Assembly (NCBI RefSeq): GCF_000378245.1
Contig: NZ_KB899495.1
Coordinates: forward strand, 338,267-402,266
Length of the DNA: 64,000 nucleotides
Source of the DNA: Aromatoleum toluclasticum ATCC 700605
GTDB lineage: Bacteria > Pseudomonadota > Gammaproteobacteria > Burkholderiales > Rhodocyclaceae
Reading direction: 5' to 3'
Part shown: positions 55,098 to 64,000 of the stretch, piece by piece
Layout: each line of letters begins with the position of its first letter
Position numbering within the stretch: position 1 is the first letter of the stretch
Position numbers and translations under genes: made by a program
The notes under the pieces: generated by a model
Database searches by the model: none
What the model was told of the DNA's origin: nothing
What the model saw: the letters and a program-made list of their open reading frames with translations, nothing else

Positions 55098-55865
55098 TCA
55101 CCGCGGCGCGAGGCGGATCGCCCCGTCCAGCCGTATCGTCTCGCCGTTGAGCATCGCATTCTCGACGATCGAACGTGCGAGCTGCGCATACTCGGCCGGT
55201 TCGCCCAGCCGCGGCGGGAAAGGCACGGCCTCGCCCAGCGATTTCTGCACGTCCTCGGGCAGCCCTTTCATCATCGGCGTGAGGAACAGGCCCGGCGCGA
55301 TCGTCACGACGCGGATGCCGAAGCGTGCGAGCTCGCGCGCGATCGGCAGCGTCATCGACACGATGCCGCCCTTCGACGCCGCGTAGCCGGCCTGCCCGAT
55401 CTGGCCGTCGTAGGCCGCGACCGAGGCGGTGTTGATGATCACGCCGCGCTCGCCGCCGGAGTTCGCCGCGCCCTGAGCCATCGCGTCGGACGCGATGCGG
55501 ATCATGTTGAAGGTGCCGACGAGGTTGATATTCACGATGCGGGCGAACATGTCGAGCGGATGCGGGCCATCCTTGCCCAGCACCTTCGCGGCGTTGCCGA
55601 TGCCGGCACAGTTCACGAGGCCTTGCAACGCACCGAAGCGCGACCGCGCAAGCTCGACGCAAGCACGCGCGTCGGCTTCCGAAGCGACGTCCGTGCGATG
55701 GAAGGCCGCACGCGGACCGAGTTCGTCGGCGAGCTTCTCGCCCGCCGAGGTGTTCAGGTCGGCAATCACGACATTCGCGCCGGCCGAGTGGAAAGCGCGC
55801 ACGGTGGCCTCGCCGAGTCCCGAGGCGCCGCCGGTAACGATGAAAGTGTTTTGTTCGAGTTGCAT
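55098..55865 (-). CDS. Short-chain dehydrogenase, 3-hydroxyacyl-CoA dehydrogenase (type II)-like
   Basis: A 255-residue [14 protein letters not shown] is the cofactor loop, VNCAG the stabilising motif, and the catalytic Ser-Tyr-Lys are visible in [24 protein letters not shown]. The overall pattern ([26 protein letters not shown]) is that of the type II 3-hydroxyacyl-CoA dehydrogenase (HSD10-like) group, which oxidises 3-hydroxyacyl-CoA with NAD. It supplies the third beta-oxidation step in this cluster. AAGGAAG lies 6 bases upstream of the ATG at 55865. Confidence 0.88.
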   Translation of the reverse strand: MQLEQNTFIVTGGASGLGEATVRAFHSAGANVVIADLNTSAGEKLADELGPRAAFHRTDVASEADARACVELARSRFGALQGLVNCAGIGNAAKVLGKDGPHPLDMFARIVNINLVGTFNMIRIASDAMAQGAANSGGERGVIINTASVAAYDGQIGQAGYAASKGGIVSMTLPIARELARFGIRVVTIAPGLFLTPMMKGLPEDVQKSLGEAVPFPPRLGEPAEYAQLARSIVENAMLNGETIRLDGAIRLAPR

Positions 55866-55888
55866 TCGGTCTTCCTTGAGTCGCTGTC

Positions 55889-55986
55889 GTAGGGCGGGAG
55901 GAGCCGCAGGCGTATCCCGCCAATTCAACTTTTAATGCCGGTACAACGGCCGTGCGGCGGGATGCGCTTCGCTCCTCCCGCCCTAC
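55889..55986. repeat. REP-like palindrome, family B, copy 2
   Basis: A left arm GTAGGGCGGGAGGAGC (55889-55904) is perfectly complementary to GCTCCTCCCGCCCTAC (55971-55986), with further imperfect pairing (GCGGGATGCGC) inside. The right end overlaps the thiolase stop codon (55983-55985). It is related to the element at 15265-15363. Confidence 0.9.
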
Positions 55987-57245
55987 GCGTTGCTGTTCTC
56001 GACGACGATCGCCACGCCCTGCCCGCCGCCGCAGCACGCGGACGACACGCCGAACTGCAGGCCGGCCTCGTGCAGCTCGCGCGCCACTGTCGTCGTCAAA
56101 CGCACGCCCGACGCGCCCAGCGGATGCCCGATCGCGATCGCGCCGCCATGCACGTTGGTCTTGTCGCGGTCGAGCCCGAGCTCCTTCTCGCACGCGAGGT
56201 ACTGCGCGCCGAAGGCCTCGTTGATCTCGATGCGCCCCAGGTCGCCGACCTTCAATCCCGCCCGCGCCGCGGCCACTCGGATAGCCGGCGCCGGGCCGAT
56301 GCCCATGATCTCCGGCGGCACCGCGACCGAGGCGCCCGCGACGATACGCGCCAGCGGCTTCACGCCATGCGCCCGCACCCAGTCGCCGTGCGCGACGATC
56401 ACCGCGGCCGCGCCGTCGACGATCGCCGAGCTGTTGCCGCCGGTCTGCACGCCGCCGAACGCGGGCTTCAGTTTCTGCAGCGTTTCGAGCGAGGTCGGAC
56501 GCACGTGGCCGTCGCGGTCCACGCACTCGGCGCGATCGGCGAGCTTCAGCGCGCGCGGGTTGTAGCCCGGCAGGTCCCATTTCGCATTGACGACGGGCAC
56601 CACCTCGTCCGCGAAGTACCCCGACTCCCACGCGGCGCACGCACGCGCGAAGCTCTGCGCGGCGAAGTGGTCGACCTCCTCGCGCGAGATGCCGTAGCGC
56701 TTGGCGAGGTTCTCGGCGGTGTCGCCCATGCTGTCGCCCGGCGCCGTGTCCTTGGTCGCTTCCCACAGGAAGTCGCGGAAATCGAGCTGCCCCATGCGGA
56801 AGCCGGCGCGATGCGTATAGGCGGCGATCGGGTTGCGCGACATGGACTCGGTGCCCACGCACAGCGCGACCTTCGCCTTGCCCAGCGTGATCTGGTCGGC
56901 CGCCGCGAGGATGGTCTCGAAGCCGGTGCCGCACAGCCGCTGCACCAGCAGCGCGGGCACGGCCGGATTCACGCCCGCGTACAGGCCGATGTGGCGCGGC
57001 AGGAAGTATGCGTCGAAGCTCGCCTGCGCCATGTTGCCGGCGACGATCGCATCGACCTCGCGTGCCGGGATGCCGCTGCGCTCGAACAGCGCGCGCGCCG
57101 CGAAGATGCCCAGGTCGGTCGGCGACACGTCGCGCAACGGGCCGTTGTAGTCGGCGAAAGGCGTGCGCTGCCCCGCCACCAGCCAGATGTCGTCGTAGGC
57201 GCGCGCCTGCGCGGCGGCTTCGGATGCTGCGTAAGGATTCGTCAT
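55983..57245 (-). CDS. Acetyl-CoA acyltransferase (thiolase)
   Basis: A 420-residue thiolase. The nucleophile Cys is in VQRLCGTGFE, the His in GGAIAIGHPLGASG and the second Cys in SSACCGGGQGVA. Here it would release acetyl-CoA from a 3-oxo-3-arylpropionyl-CoA to give an aroyl-CoA. The TAG stop lies within a REP-like element, so the last codons (SNA) may vary between strains. Its ATG at 57245 overlaps the hydratase stop by four bases (ATGA). Confidence 0.9.
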   Translation of the reverse strand: MTNPYAASEAAAQARAYDDIWLVAGQRTPFADYNGPLRDVSPTDLGIFAARALFERSGIPAREVDAIVAGNMAQASFDAYFLPRHIGLYAGVNPAVPALLVQRLCGTGFETILAAADQITLGKAKVALCVGTESMSRNPIAAYTHRAGFRMGQLDFRDFLWEATKDTAPGDSMGDTAENLAKRYGISREEVDHFAAQSFARACAAWESGYFADEVVPVVNAKWDLPGYNPRALKLADRAECVDRDGHVRPTSLETLQKLKPAFGGVQTGGNSSAIVDGAAAVIVAHGDWVRAHGVKPLARIVAGASVAVPPEIMGIGPAPAIRVAAARAGLKVGDLGRIEINEAFGAQYLACEKELGLDRDKTNVHGGAIAIGHPLGASGVRLTTTVARELHEAGLQFGVSSACCGGGQGVAIVVENSNA

Positions 57246-58012
57246 CGCTGCGGTCCCTGTCCCTTGCGTTGCAGGAAGTGCCCGATGCGCTCGGCGACTT
57301 CCGGGCTGGTCTGTGTGAGTGCGGCGGTCAGCGATTCGACGAAGAACCCGTCGTCGCTCGCCAGGTTGTCGATGCGCTGTACGGCGCTGACCATCGCCCA
57401 ATTCGCCATCGGCGCGTTCTCGGCGATGCGGCGCGCAAGCTGCTGCCCCTTCGCCAGCGCCTCGCCGGGGCCGACGAGGTAGTGCGACAGGCCGAGGCGC
57501 TGGCCTTCGTCGGATTCGAGGATGCGGCCGGTGAGCATCATTTCGCACATCCGCCCGGCGCCGATGAGTTTCGCGACGCGCACCGACGCACCGCCGCCGA
57601 CGAAGATGCCGTGGCGCCCTTCGGGCAACTGGTAGATCGTGTTCGGCTCGGCCACGCGCACGTGGGTCGCCGTCGCCAGCTCCAGGCCGCCGCCGATCAC
57701 CGCGCCGTGCAGCGCCGCGACGACCGGGATGCCGCCGTTCTGGATGCGGTCGAACACGCGGTGCCAGCCGCGCGAGTGCTGCATCACGCCGAAGGGGTCG
57801 CGATGCTGGTGCTCGGTGAGGTCCAGCCCGGCGCAGAAGTGCTGCCCCTCGCCGCCCAGCACGATCACCCGCGTACCTTCCGGCACAGCGGCGAAGGCGG
57901 CGTCGATGGCGCTCAGGAGGCGGTCGCTGATCGCATTGCGCTTTTCCGGGCGCGCGAGCATGACCGTGTAGATGTTGTCCTCGAACGAGGTCTTGACCAG
58001 TTGTTCGCTCAT
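57242..58012 (-). CDS. Enoyl-CoA hydratase (crotonase family)
   Basis: A 256-residue crotonase-fold protein. The oxyanion segment HFCAGLDLTEH and both catalytic glutamates of true hydratases (GGGLE and LPEGRHGIF) are present. That favours simple hydration over the retro-aldol chemistry of hydroxycinnamoyl-CoA hydratase-lyase. It would hydrate a cinnamoyl-CoA-type intermediate. It is coupled to the thiolase gene by a 4-base overlap and starts 47 bases after the ligase gene. Confidence 0.9.
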   Translation of the reverse strand: MSEQLVKTSFEDNIYTVMLARPEKRNAISDRLLSAIDAAFAAVPEGTRVIVLGGEGQHFCAGLDLTEHQHRDPFGVMQHSRGWHRVFDRIQNGGIPVVAALHGAVIGGGLELATATHVRVAEPNTIYQLPEGRHGIFVGGGASVRVAKLIGAGRMCEMMLTGRILESDEGQRLGLSHYLVGPGEALAKGQQLARRIAENAPMANWAMVSAVQRIDNLASDDGFFVESLTAALTQTSPEVAERIGHFLQRKGQGPQR

Positions 58013-58059
58013 GGGGCGATCCTTTTCGTTTTTCCGACCGCCCTCGGGCGGCCTCCGGT

Positions 58060-59928
58060 TCATGCCGTGATGACGCTCTTGTCCGGCATCTCGGCGTACA
58101 GCGCCGCGACGAGATCCGCGCGCCGCGCCAGCACTGCGCGCTGGTTGATGTAGCCCTTGTCGGTGATCTCGCCTGCCTCCACCGACGGCGGTTCGGCCAT
58201 CAGCAGCGCGCGCGTCGGCACCATCGAAGACCCGCCCCCGCCCTGCGCCAGCGCAGTCATGCCCAGGCGCACCCGCGCCAGCACCGCGGGATTCGCCAGA
58301 ACCTGCTCCACCGGCGCATCGGCAGGCAGGCCGGGGCACAGCGAACGGCACTCGGTGACGTTCGGGAAGACCAGGAAGCCGATCTCGTCGCGGTCGTGAC
58401 CGGTCACGACGATGTCCTGGGCGACCGGCTTCAGCGCGTCGATCCCCTTCACGCGCAGCGCGCCGACATGCACCCAGGTCCCCGTCAGCAGCTTGAAGTC
58501 CTCGCCGACGCGGCCGTCGAACAGCAGCCCCTCTTCGGGACGCGCCGGATCGACGAACTCGACGGCATCGCCGATCAGGTAGAAGCCTTCATCGTCGAAG
58601 GATTTCGCCGTCAGCTCGGGCTGCTTCCAGTAGCCGGGGAACACGTTGGGCCCGCGCACGCGCACTTCCAGCTTGTCCGCCGACGGCACCAGTTTCAGTT
58701 CGACGCCCGGCACCGGCACCCCGATCACGCCCGAACGCACGGCCTGGAAATGGCAGTCGGTCGCGAGAGGCGCGGTCTCGGTCGAACCCCACGACGACAC
58801 CATCGCGACGCGCCGCCCGATGGACTCCTCAGAGAGGTTCTCCAGCTCCGCCCACAGGTGCTGCGGCAGCGCCGCGCCGGCGTAGAAGATCAGCCGCAGG
58901 CGTCCGAAGAAGGCCTCGCGCAGCTGCGCGTCACGGCGCAGTTCGGGCACCAGCATGTCGTAGGCGCGCGGCACGCTGAAGTAGATCGTCGGCGACACCT
59001 CCCTGATGTTGCGCAGCGTCTTCCCGAGCAGCGCCGGTACCGGCTTGCCGTCGTCGATGTAGAGGCTGCCGCCGCAGCGCAGCACCATGTTCAGGTTGTG
59101 ATTGCTGCCGAAGGTGTGGCTCCACGGCAGCCAATCCAGCAGCACCGGCGGCTCGTCCTTGAGGAAGGGCCACACCAGCTCCTTCGCCAGCTGGCTCGCG
59201 CACAGCATGCGCTGGGTGTTGATGACCGCCTTGGGCGTGCCGACCGAACCGGACGTGAACAGGAACTTGGCGGTCGTGTCCGGCGTAATGCGATCGAAGG
59301 CGCGCATCACCGCCGCCTCGTCGCCGCTTCCCTTGCCACCACTCGCCTCGATGTCAGCGAAGGCCACGCATCCCGCCACCTCCCCGCTGCGCCGGCCCGC
59401 GAGCACGACACCGTCGTGCAGCGGGCGGATCGCCTCGATCGCCGCGGCAAAGCGCGCCACGTCGTCGGCATAGACCACGCCCGGCCGCATCAGCTCGATG
59501 TTGCCCTTCAGCTTGGCGTGGTCCTTCGACATCAGCGAGTTGCCGGTCGAGATCGCGCACGAAGGCACACCGACGTGCATCGCCGCATACATCAGCAGCG
59601 CATGCTCGATCGAGTTGTCGGACAGGATCACGACCGGCCGCTCGGCGGACAGGTTCTGCCCCAACAGCCAGGTCGCGATCGCCACCACGCGGCGGCGCGC
59701 CTCGCCGTAGGTGAGCTTGTCCCACTCTCCCGCCGCGTTGCGCTCGGCGAGGAACACGCGCTCCGGCGCCTCCCGCGCCCAGTGCTCCAGCCACTCGCCG
59801 ACGCAGCGCGCATAGGTCTGCGGCAGCGGGATGCCCGAGCGCAGCACACGGCTGCCGTCGGGGCGTTGTTCGACATTGACGACCGGGCGCGCGAACATCG
59901 CGTCGATCTCGTTGCGTGCAGTGCTCAT
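58060..59928 (-). CDS. Feruloyl-CoA-synthetase-like acyl-CoA synthetase
   Basis: A 622-residue adenylate-forming enzyme. The P-loop TAKFLFTSGSVGTPKAVINT, WLPWSHTFGSNHN, SSWGSTETAP and the hinge-like FDGRVGEDFKLLTGTWVHVG are as in feruloyl-CoA synthetases, as is the N-terminal GIPLPQTYARCVGEWLEHW. It would activate a hydroxycinnamate or aryl-propanoate with ATP and CoA. It is the first enzyme gene after the binding-protein gene, with 22 bases between. Exact substrate range is not predictable. Confidence 0.88.
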   Translation of the reverse strand: MSTARNEIDAMFARPVVNVEQRPDGSRVLRSGIPLPQTYARCVGEWLEHWAREAPERVFLAERNAAGEWDKLTYGEARRRVVAIATWLLGQNLSAERPVVILSDNSIEHALLMYAAMHVGVPSCAISTGNSLMSKDHAKLKGNIELMRPGVVYADDVARFAAAIEAIRPLHDGVVLAGRRSGEVAGCVAFADIEASGGKGSGDEAAVMRAFDRITPDTTAKFLFTSGSVGTPKAVINTQRMLCASQLAKELVWPFLKDEPPVLLDWLPWSHTFGSNHNLNMVLRCGGSLYIDDGKPVPALLGKTLRNIREVSPTIYFSVPRAYDMLVPELRRDAQLREAFFGRLRLIFYAGAALPQHLWAELENLSEESIGRRVAMVSSWGSTETAPLATDCHFQAVRSGVIGVPVPGVELKLVPSADKLEVRVRGPNVFPGYWKQPELTAKSFDDEGFYLIGDAVEFVDPARPEEGLLFDGRVGEDFKLLTGTWVHVGALRVKGIDALKPVAQDIVVTGHDRDEIGFLVFPNVTECRSLCPGLPADAPVEQVLANPAVLARVRLGMTALAQGGGGSSMVPTRALLMAEPPSVEAGEITDKGYINQRAVLARRADLVAALYAEMPDKSVITA

Positions 59929-59950
59929 GAATCGTCCCCGCGTGCGCTGC

Positions 59951-61090
59951 TTACTTGATCAGCTTGTAGTTGCCGCTGTCGATCTTCACCAGCACGTGCG
60001 AGCGCTCGTCCAGGCCGAAATGGTCGTTCGCCGTCATGTTGTAGACACCGTGGCTGGCGATGACCTCCTTGTTCCCCTCCAGCGCATCGCGCAGCGCGGC
60101 GCGGAATTCCGGGGTACCCGGCTTGGCGCTCTTCATCGCGACCGGCACCGCCTGCTCGATCAGGCGCCAGGCATCGAAGGCATGACCGGCGAAGGACGAG
60201 AACGAGCCCGCACCATATTTCTCCTCGTACTTCGCGACGAGGCCCTTGCCCATTGCCTTCGACGGATGGGAATCGGGAATCTGGTCCGCAACCACGACCG
60301 GCCCGACCGGGATGATCACACCGTCGGCCGCCTTGCCCGCGACCTTGAGGAAGGCCTGGTTCGCGACCGCGTGGGTCTGATAGACCTGCCCCTTGTAGCC
60401 GCGTTCGACCAGCGTGGTCTGCGGCAGCGCGGCGGGACTGCCGGAGCCGGCGACGAGGACAGCATCCGGCCGCGCGGACACCAGCTTCAGGATCTGACCG
60501 CTCACCGAGGTATCCGCACGCGCAAAACGCTCGGTCGCGACCAGCTTGATCCCGGCCTCTGCGGCCTTGGCGCTCACCGAAGCCAGCCAGTCCTCGCCGT
60601 ACGCATCCGAGAAACCGATGAAGCCCAGCGTCTTCACGCCGGTCTGCTTCATGTGCCCGACGACCGCCGCGGCCATCACGCTGTTCTGCTGCGGGGTACG
60701 GAACACCCACTTGTTGCGCTCGGCCGGCAGCGACACCGGGCTGATCGTGACCTGCGGCGTCGCGCTCTCGGTGGCCACCTCGGCGATCGCGGCGGTCGCC
60801 GGCGTCGTCGAGGAGCCCACCAGCACATCCACCTTGTCCTCGCTGACCAGCTTGCGCGCGTTCTTCGTCGCCACGGTCGGATCGGTCGCATCGTCGAGCA
60901 CGATGAAATTGACCTTCTCGCCGCCGATCTGCGTCGGCAGCAGTGCGAACACGTTCTTCTCGGGGATGCCCAGCGAGGCGCCCGGTCCCGTCGCCGACAG
61001 CGAGATGCCGATCGTGATGTCGGCCATGGCCGGCGAGACGTACGAGGCGGCGGCCAGCGAGCACAGCACTGCGAGTTTCTTGACCTGCAT
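59951..61090 (-). CDS. ABC transporter periplasmic binding protein (branched-chain amino acid/aromatic acid type)
   Basis: A 379-residue secreted protein of the Peripla_BP_6/LivK type. The signal peptide MQVKKLAVLCSLAAASYVS ends at AMA (about 23), and the mature start DITIGISLSATGPGASLGIP is typical. The ATG at 61090 has AAGGAG 9 bases upstream, better than the in-frame GTG at 61096. With LivF and LivG it would take up the aromatic acid degraded by the following enzymes. Confidence 0.9.
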   Translation of the reverse strand: MQVKKLAVLCSLAAASYVSPAMADITIGISLSATGPGASLGIPEKNVFALLPTQIGGEKVNFIVLDDATDPTVATKNARKLVSEDKVDVLVGSSTTPATAAIAEVATESATPQVTISPVSLPAERNKWVFRTPQQNSVMAAAVVGHMKQTGVKTLGFIGFSDAYGEDWLASVSAKAAEAGIKLVATERFARADTSVSGQILKLVSARPDAVLVAGSGSPAALPQTTLVERGYKGQVYQTHAVANQAFLKVAGKAADGVIIPVGPVVVADQIPDSHPSKAMGKGLVAKYEEKYGAGSFSSFAGHAFDAWRLIEQAVPVAMKSAKPGTPEFRAALRDALEGNKEVIASHGVYNMTANDHFGLDERSHVLVKIDSGNYKLIK

Positions 61091-61204
61091 GTTCACTCAC
61101 TCCTTTGGTGTCTTTGCGCCCGACCGTGTCGGGTCGATTGGGTGGCGGCTGGGGCCGCTCTGGCGCCGAACCTCGAAACGGGTCGGCATGGTGTGAAAGT
61201 TAGC

Positions 61205-61255
61205 AGCACTAATCTCACTTGTCAAACACTTGTTAGACTAGTTTGTCAGCTTTCC
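61205..61255. promoter_or_regulatory. AT-rich candidate promoter/operator before the binding-protein gene
   Basis: The 227-base gap between the binding-protein and porin genes contains an AT-rich stretch with imperfect symmetry, AAACACTT-GTTAG-ACTAGTTT (about 61226-61246), and repeated TTGTCA. It resembles TetR-type operators only loosely, and no regulator gene is within view. Confidence 0.35.
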
Positions 61256-61317
61256 CGCGCCCCCCTGCGCGGTGTTCCGGCACACGGACATCCGCGGCCG
61301 GAAACCCAGCACAATCC

Positions 61318-62361
61318 TCAGAAACTGTGCCGCATGCCGACGCCGAACAGCGTCGTCGCACCGCCGCGCTCGGCCAGGCCGTTGTACACACTGCGCGCCA
61401 CCGCGTCGTCGTTGTCGGCACGGATCACGCGCCCGTACAGCGCCGTGCGCTTGGAAAGATCATGGCTGTAGCCGAGGGCCCACGAACGGGAATCCGACTG
61501 GCTCGCATCCGACCTGTAGGCAGCGTAGGCGACCTGCACGTTGCCCGCTGCCCCCACGGGAATGCGCGCGCCGAGATTCCACAACCGTGCCTCCGCTGCC
61601 ACGTCGCCGTCCAGTGACTGATAGCTGCCGATCACTTTCACGAGCTTGAAGTCGTAGGAGGCCCCGATCATGTGCTCGCGCTGGCGCCGGTCCACGATGG
61701 GCGCGGCGGCGGTGCTGGTGTCGAGGCGATGGAACACGTAGCCGACCGACAACGGGCCGTTCGCGTAGTTGATGCTGGCGCCGGCGAACTCGCCCGCATT
61801 GCGGTTCACCGTGCTCTCCTGCCCGAGGCCATACATCGCGCTGACCGTCAGCCCGCCCCAGTTCGGCGAGTTCCAGTTGATCGAGTTGTTCATCCGCCCC
61901 GGCCCGGTCGATACGATGCTCATGCTCCCCTGCGCCGCGAGCGCGGTCACGGGCGAGAACGGCCCGCCCATCAGCGCGTCGTAGCGCAACAGCGACGTCC
62001 AGTACCCCGGCGAATGCTGGCGCCCGGCCGTAACCGTCCCGAACGCGCCCTGCAGGCCGACGAGGGACTGCCGGCTGAACAGCACGCCCGGCGGCACCGT
62101 ACCGCCGGTATCGACGGCGAGACCGCTTTCCAGCCGGAACAGCGCCTTCAGGCCATTGCCCAGATCCTCGGTGCCGTAAAAACCGATGCGGCTCGGCTCG
62201 AGGCCGCCGCTGTCGAGCACCGTGAGGCTCTTGTGCTCCCCGCGCGCACGCCCGACGAACATGTCCATCGCGCCGTAGACCGTGACGTTCGACTGCGCCA
62301 GCGCCGGTCCGGCGAATGCTCCCAGCGCGGCAAACCCTGCAGCGATCCGAATCCCTTTCAT
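61318..62361 (-). CDS. Outer-membrane porin (Gram-negative general porin, Porin_4)
   Basis: A 347-residue porin. The signal peptide (about 1-22, ending GPALA) precedes the conserved start QSNVTVYGAMDMFVG. Typical porin segments (GTEDLGNGLKALFRLESG, SRQSLVGLQGAFGTVTAGRQ) and the terminal GVGMRHSF with its final Phe are all visible. It is a trimeric outer-membrane channel. GGAGGAGG directly precedes the ATG at 62361. Its place between livF and the binding protein suggests it helps entry of the same substrate. Confidence 0.92.
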   Translation of the reverse strand: MKGIRIAAGFAALGAFAGPALAQSNVTVYGAMDMFVGRARGEHKSLTVLDSGGLEPSRIGFYGTEDLGNGLKALFRLESGLAVDTGGTVPPGVLFSRQSLVGLQGAFGTVTAGRQHSPGYWTSLLRYDALMGGPFSPVTALAAQGSMSIVSTGPGRMNNSINWNSPNWGGLTVSAMYGLGQESTVNRNAGEFAGASINYANGPLSVGYVFHRLDTSTAAAPIVDRRQREHMIGASYDFKLVKVIGSYQSLDGDVAAEARLWNLGARIPVGAAGNVQVAYAAYRSDASQSDSRSWALGYSHDLSKRTALYGRVIRADNDDAVARSVYNGLAERGGATTLFGVGMRHSF

Positions 62362-62461
62362 GCCTCCTCCTTTTCTCGTATTTGTGTTTTCGTGAGCGGA
62401 CGACGGGCACAGCACCACCCGCCCGCGTCGTCCGGCGCAGGCGGTCGTAAGCAAAAAGGGA

Positions 62462-63271
62462 TCAGGCCGCGAGCCGGTCCTGGTGCTTCCCGCCCAGTCC
62501 CAGATAGGCCTCGATCACGCGCGGATCGTCGGCGAGCTGCTTGGCCGGCCCTTCCATCGAGATCTCGCCCGTCTCCAGCACATACGCGTAGTCGGCGACC
62601 TGCAGCGCCGCGCGAGCGTTCTGCTCGACGAGCAGGATGGACACGCCGCGCCGGCGCAGCTCGCCGATGATGCGGAAGATCTCGCGCACGATCAGCGGCG
62701 CGAGCCCCAGGCTCGGTTCATCGAGCATCAGCAGCTTCGGCTTGGCCATCAGCGCGCGGCCCACCGCGAGCATCTGGCGTTCGCCGCCCGAGAGCGTGCC
62801 CGCGAGCTGCGCCTTGCGCTCCTCGAGGCGCGGGAAGAGGTGGAACACCTCCTGCATCGTCTCGGCGTGGTCGCGTTTGCCGGAGCGGTAGCGCTGGAAG
62901 GCGCCCAGCAGCAGGTTGTCCTCGACGCTCATCTCGGCGAAGAGTTCGCGCTTCTCGGGCACGAGGTTCATGCCGCGCGCGACCATGCGTTCGACGCGCG
63001 GCACGTACTCGACTTCGCCATCGAACGTCACCTGCCCGCGCGAATCGAGCAGGCCCATGATGGCGGAAAGCATCGTCGTCTTGCCCGCGCCGTTGGGGCC
63101 GATCACGGTCACGATCTGCCCTTCGCCGACGCGCAGGTTGGCGTTCGACAGGGCTTCCACCTTGCCGTAGGCCACACACAGGTCGCGCACCTCGAGCACC
63201 GTGCGCGGGGTGGCGGGGGCGCTGTCGAGGGTCTGTCCGATCATGTCGATCTCCACGCTCATGCCGTTCAT
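62462..63271 (-). CDS. livF: ABC transporter ATP-binding protein LivF-like
   Basis: A 269-residue ATPase. Walker [13 protein letters not shown], signature [15 protein letters not shown] and Walker [14 protein letters not shown] are intact. LivF-type features include the [22 protein letters not shown] segment. The N-terminus is about 25 residues longer than usual; the ATG at 63271 overlaps the livG stop (ATGA), while MIGQTLD at residue 11 is an alternative. It energises uptake with LivG. Confidence 0.9.
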   Translation of the reverse strand: MNGMSVEIDMIGQTLDSAPATPRTVLEVRDLCVAYGKVEALSNANLRVGEGQIVTVIGPNGAGKTTMLSAIMGLLDSRGQVTFDGEVEYVPRVERMVARGMNLVPEKRELFAEMSVEDNLLLGAFQRYRSGKRDHAETMQEVFHLFPRLEERKAQLAGTLSGGERQMLAVGRALMAKPKLLMLDEPSLGLAPLIVREIFRIIGELRRRGVSILLVEQNARAALQVADYAYVLETGEISMEGPAKQLADDPRVIEAYLGLGGKHQDRLAA

Positions 63272-64000
63272 TCCACACCTCCGAGATAGGCTTCGAGCAC
63301 CGCCGGGTTCTGCTGCACTTCCTCGGGCAGGCCTTCGGCGATCTTCTGGCCGAACTCCATCACGACCACGCGATCGACGAGCCCCATGACGAAGTCCATG
63401 TCGTGCTCGACCAGCAGGATGCCCATGCCTTCGCCCCTGAGCTTCTTGAGGAGTTCGGCGAGCGCCTGCTTCTCCTTGAAGCGCAGGCCTGCGGCCGGCT
63501 CATCGAGCAGCAGCAGGCAGGGGTCGGCGGCGAGCGCGCGGGCGATCTCGAGGATGCGCTGCTGGCCCAGCGCGAGGCTGCCGGCGGCATCGAACATGTG
63601 CTCGGCGAGGCCCACGCGCTCGATCTGGCGCGCCGCTTCGTTCAGGAGGCGCGCTTCTTCCGCGCGGTCCATGCGCCACGCGGCCGGGAACACGCCCTTG
63701 CCCCCGCGCATGTGGGCGCCGATCGCGACGTTCTCGAGCACACTCATGGTCGGCAGGAGCTTCACGTGCTGGAAGGTGCGGCTCATGCCCATGCGGGCGA
63801 TCTCGCGCGAGCCGCGCCCGGCGACCGGCTTGCCGAGGAACAGCACGTCGCCCGAGGTCGGGGTGTCGACGCCCGAGATCTGGTTGAACATGGTGCTTTT
63901 CCCCGCGCCGTTGGGGCCGATCAGCGCGAGGATCTCGCCGGCCTTCACGGTGAGGCTCATGGCGTTGTTGGCCACCAGCCCGCCGAACTTCCTCGTGACG
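63268..64000 (-). CDS. livG: ABC transporter ATP-binding protein LivG-like (5' end outside window)
   Basis: The visible 243 residues form a LivG-type ATPase: [38 protein letters not shown], the family [37 protein letters not shown] as signature, and [11 protein letters not shown] as Walker B. The frame continues through the right edge (VTRKFGG before the first ATG), so the true start lies beyond 64000 and the ATG at 63975 is internal. Permease genes livH/livM are expected further right. Confidence 0.9.
   Translation of the reverse strand, partial: VTRKFGGLVANNAMSLTVKAGEILALIGPNGAGKSTMFNQISGVDTPTSGDVLFLGKPVAGRGSREIARMGMSRTFQHVKLLPTMSVLENVAIGAHMRGGKGVFPAAWRMDRAEEARLLNEAARQIERVGLAEHMFDAAGSLALGQQRILEIARALAADPCLLLLDEPAAGLRFKEKQALAELLKKLRGEGMGILLVEHDMDFVMGLVDRVVVMEFGQKIAEGLPEEVQQNPAVLEAYLGGVE

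Overview
The window looks like chromosomal DNA from a GC-rich betaproteobacterium of the Aromatoleum/Azoarcus/Thauera group. This assignment is an inference. It rests on an anaerobic phenol cluster (phenylphosphate synthase plus phenylphosphate carboxylase), a branched-chain-type ABC uptake and beta-oxidation cluster suited to phenylpropanoids, a phasin, a typical minCDE block and recurring REP-like palindromes. I saw no rRNA, tRNA, CRISPR array, transposase or phage gene.

Layout. 1-7.5 kb (minus strand): the 5' part of a sensor kinase, a tightly packed operon (P-loop protein, ABC exporter, alpha/beta hydrolase), then a methyltransferase and a GabD-type aldehyde dehydrogenase. 7.8-26.3 kb: mostly housekeeping. 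It holds a Pat-type protein acetyltransferase, a hexose-6-phosphate mutarotase-like protein, Tex, an ArsC-like protein, an Hsp33 that lacks its zinc cysteines, MinCDE, a chemoreceptor, LysS, MnmC, a NarL-type two-component pair and a phasin. 26.3-28.3 kb: a PyrR-like phosphoribosyltransferase and an MFS transporter.

28.3-44.1 kb is the phenol island. A DmpR/MopR-type sigma-54 activator is divergent from ppsABC-ppcBDAC, followed by a third UbiD-like protein, a UbiX-like flavin prenyltransferase, a DUF120 (archaeal CTP-dependent riboflavin kinase-like) protein, a Nudix protein, a PaaK-type CoA ligase and a MetA-type outer-membrane protein. The divergent region holds a -24/-12 promoter matching consensus and two TTGATCAATTGATCAA-like sites. 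The activator keeps the His, Trp and Cys3Glu residues that bind phenol and zinc in MopR. Phenol would be phosphorylated by PpsABC, carboxylated to 4-hydroxybenzoate by PpcABCD, and then activated by a CoA ligase. The least described part is the flavin side: UbiX, a DUF120 protein and an FMN-binding-type protein lie next to three UbiD-family proteins.

44.1-53 kb: a small Cys-containing protein, NudC, an unrecognised 191-residue protein, a B12-binding radical SAM protein and a minus-strand signalling cluster (PAS kinase, single-domain receiver, REC-GAF-PAS-GGDEF-EAL protein). 53.1-64 kb (minus strand): a catabolic operon encoding LivG/LivF, a porin, a periplasmic binding protein, a feruloyl-CoA-synthetase-like ligase, enoyl-CoA hydratase, thiolase, 3-hydroxyacyl-CoA dehydrogenase-like SDR and acyl-CoA dehydrogenase. 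Together these form a complete uptake, activation and beta-oxidation set for a phenylpropanoid or similar aryl-alkanoic acid. LivG runs off the right edge.

All functions are read from motifs and remembered family features. No database search was possible.
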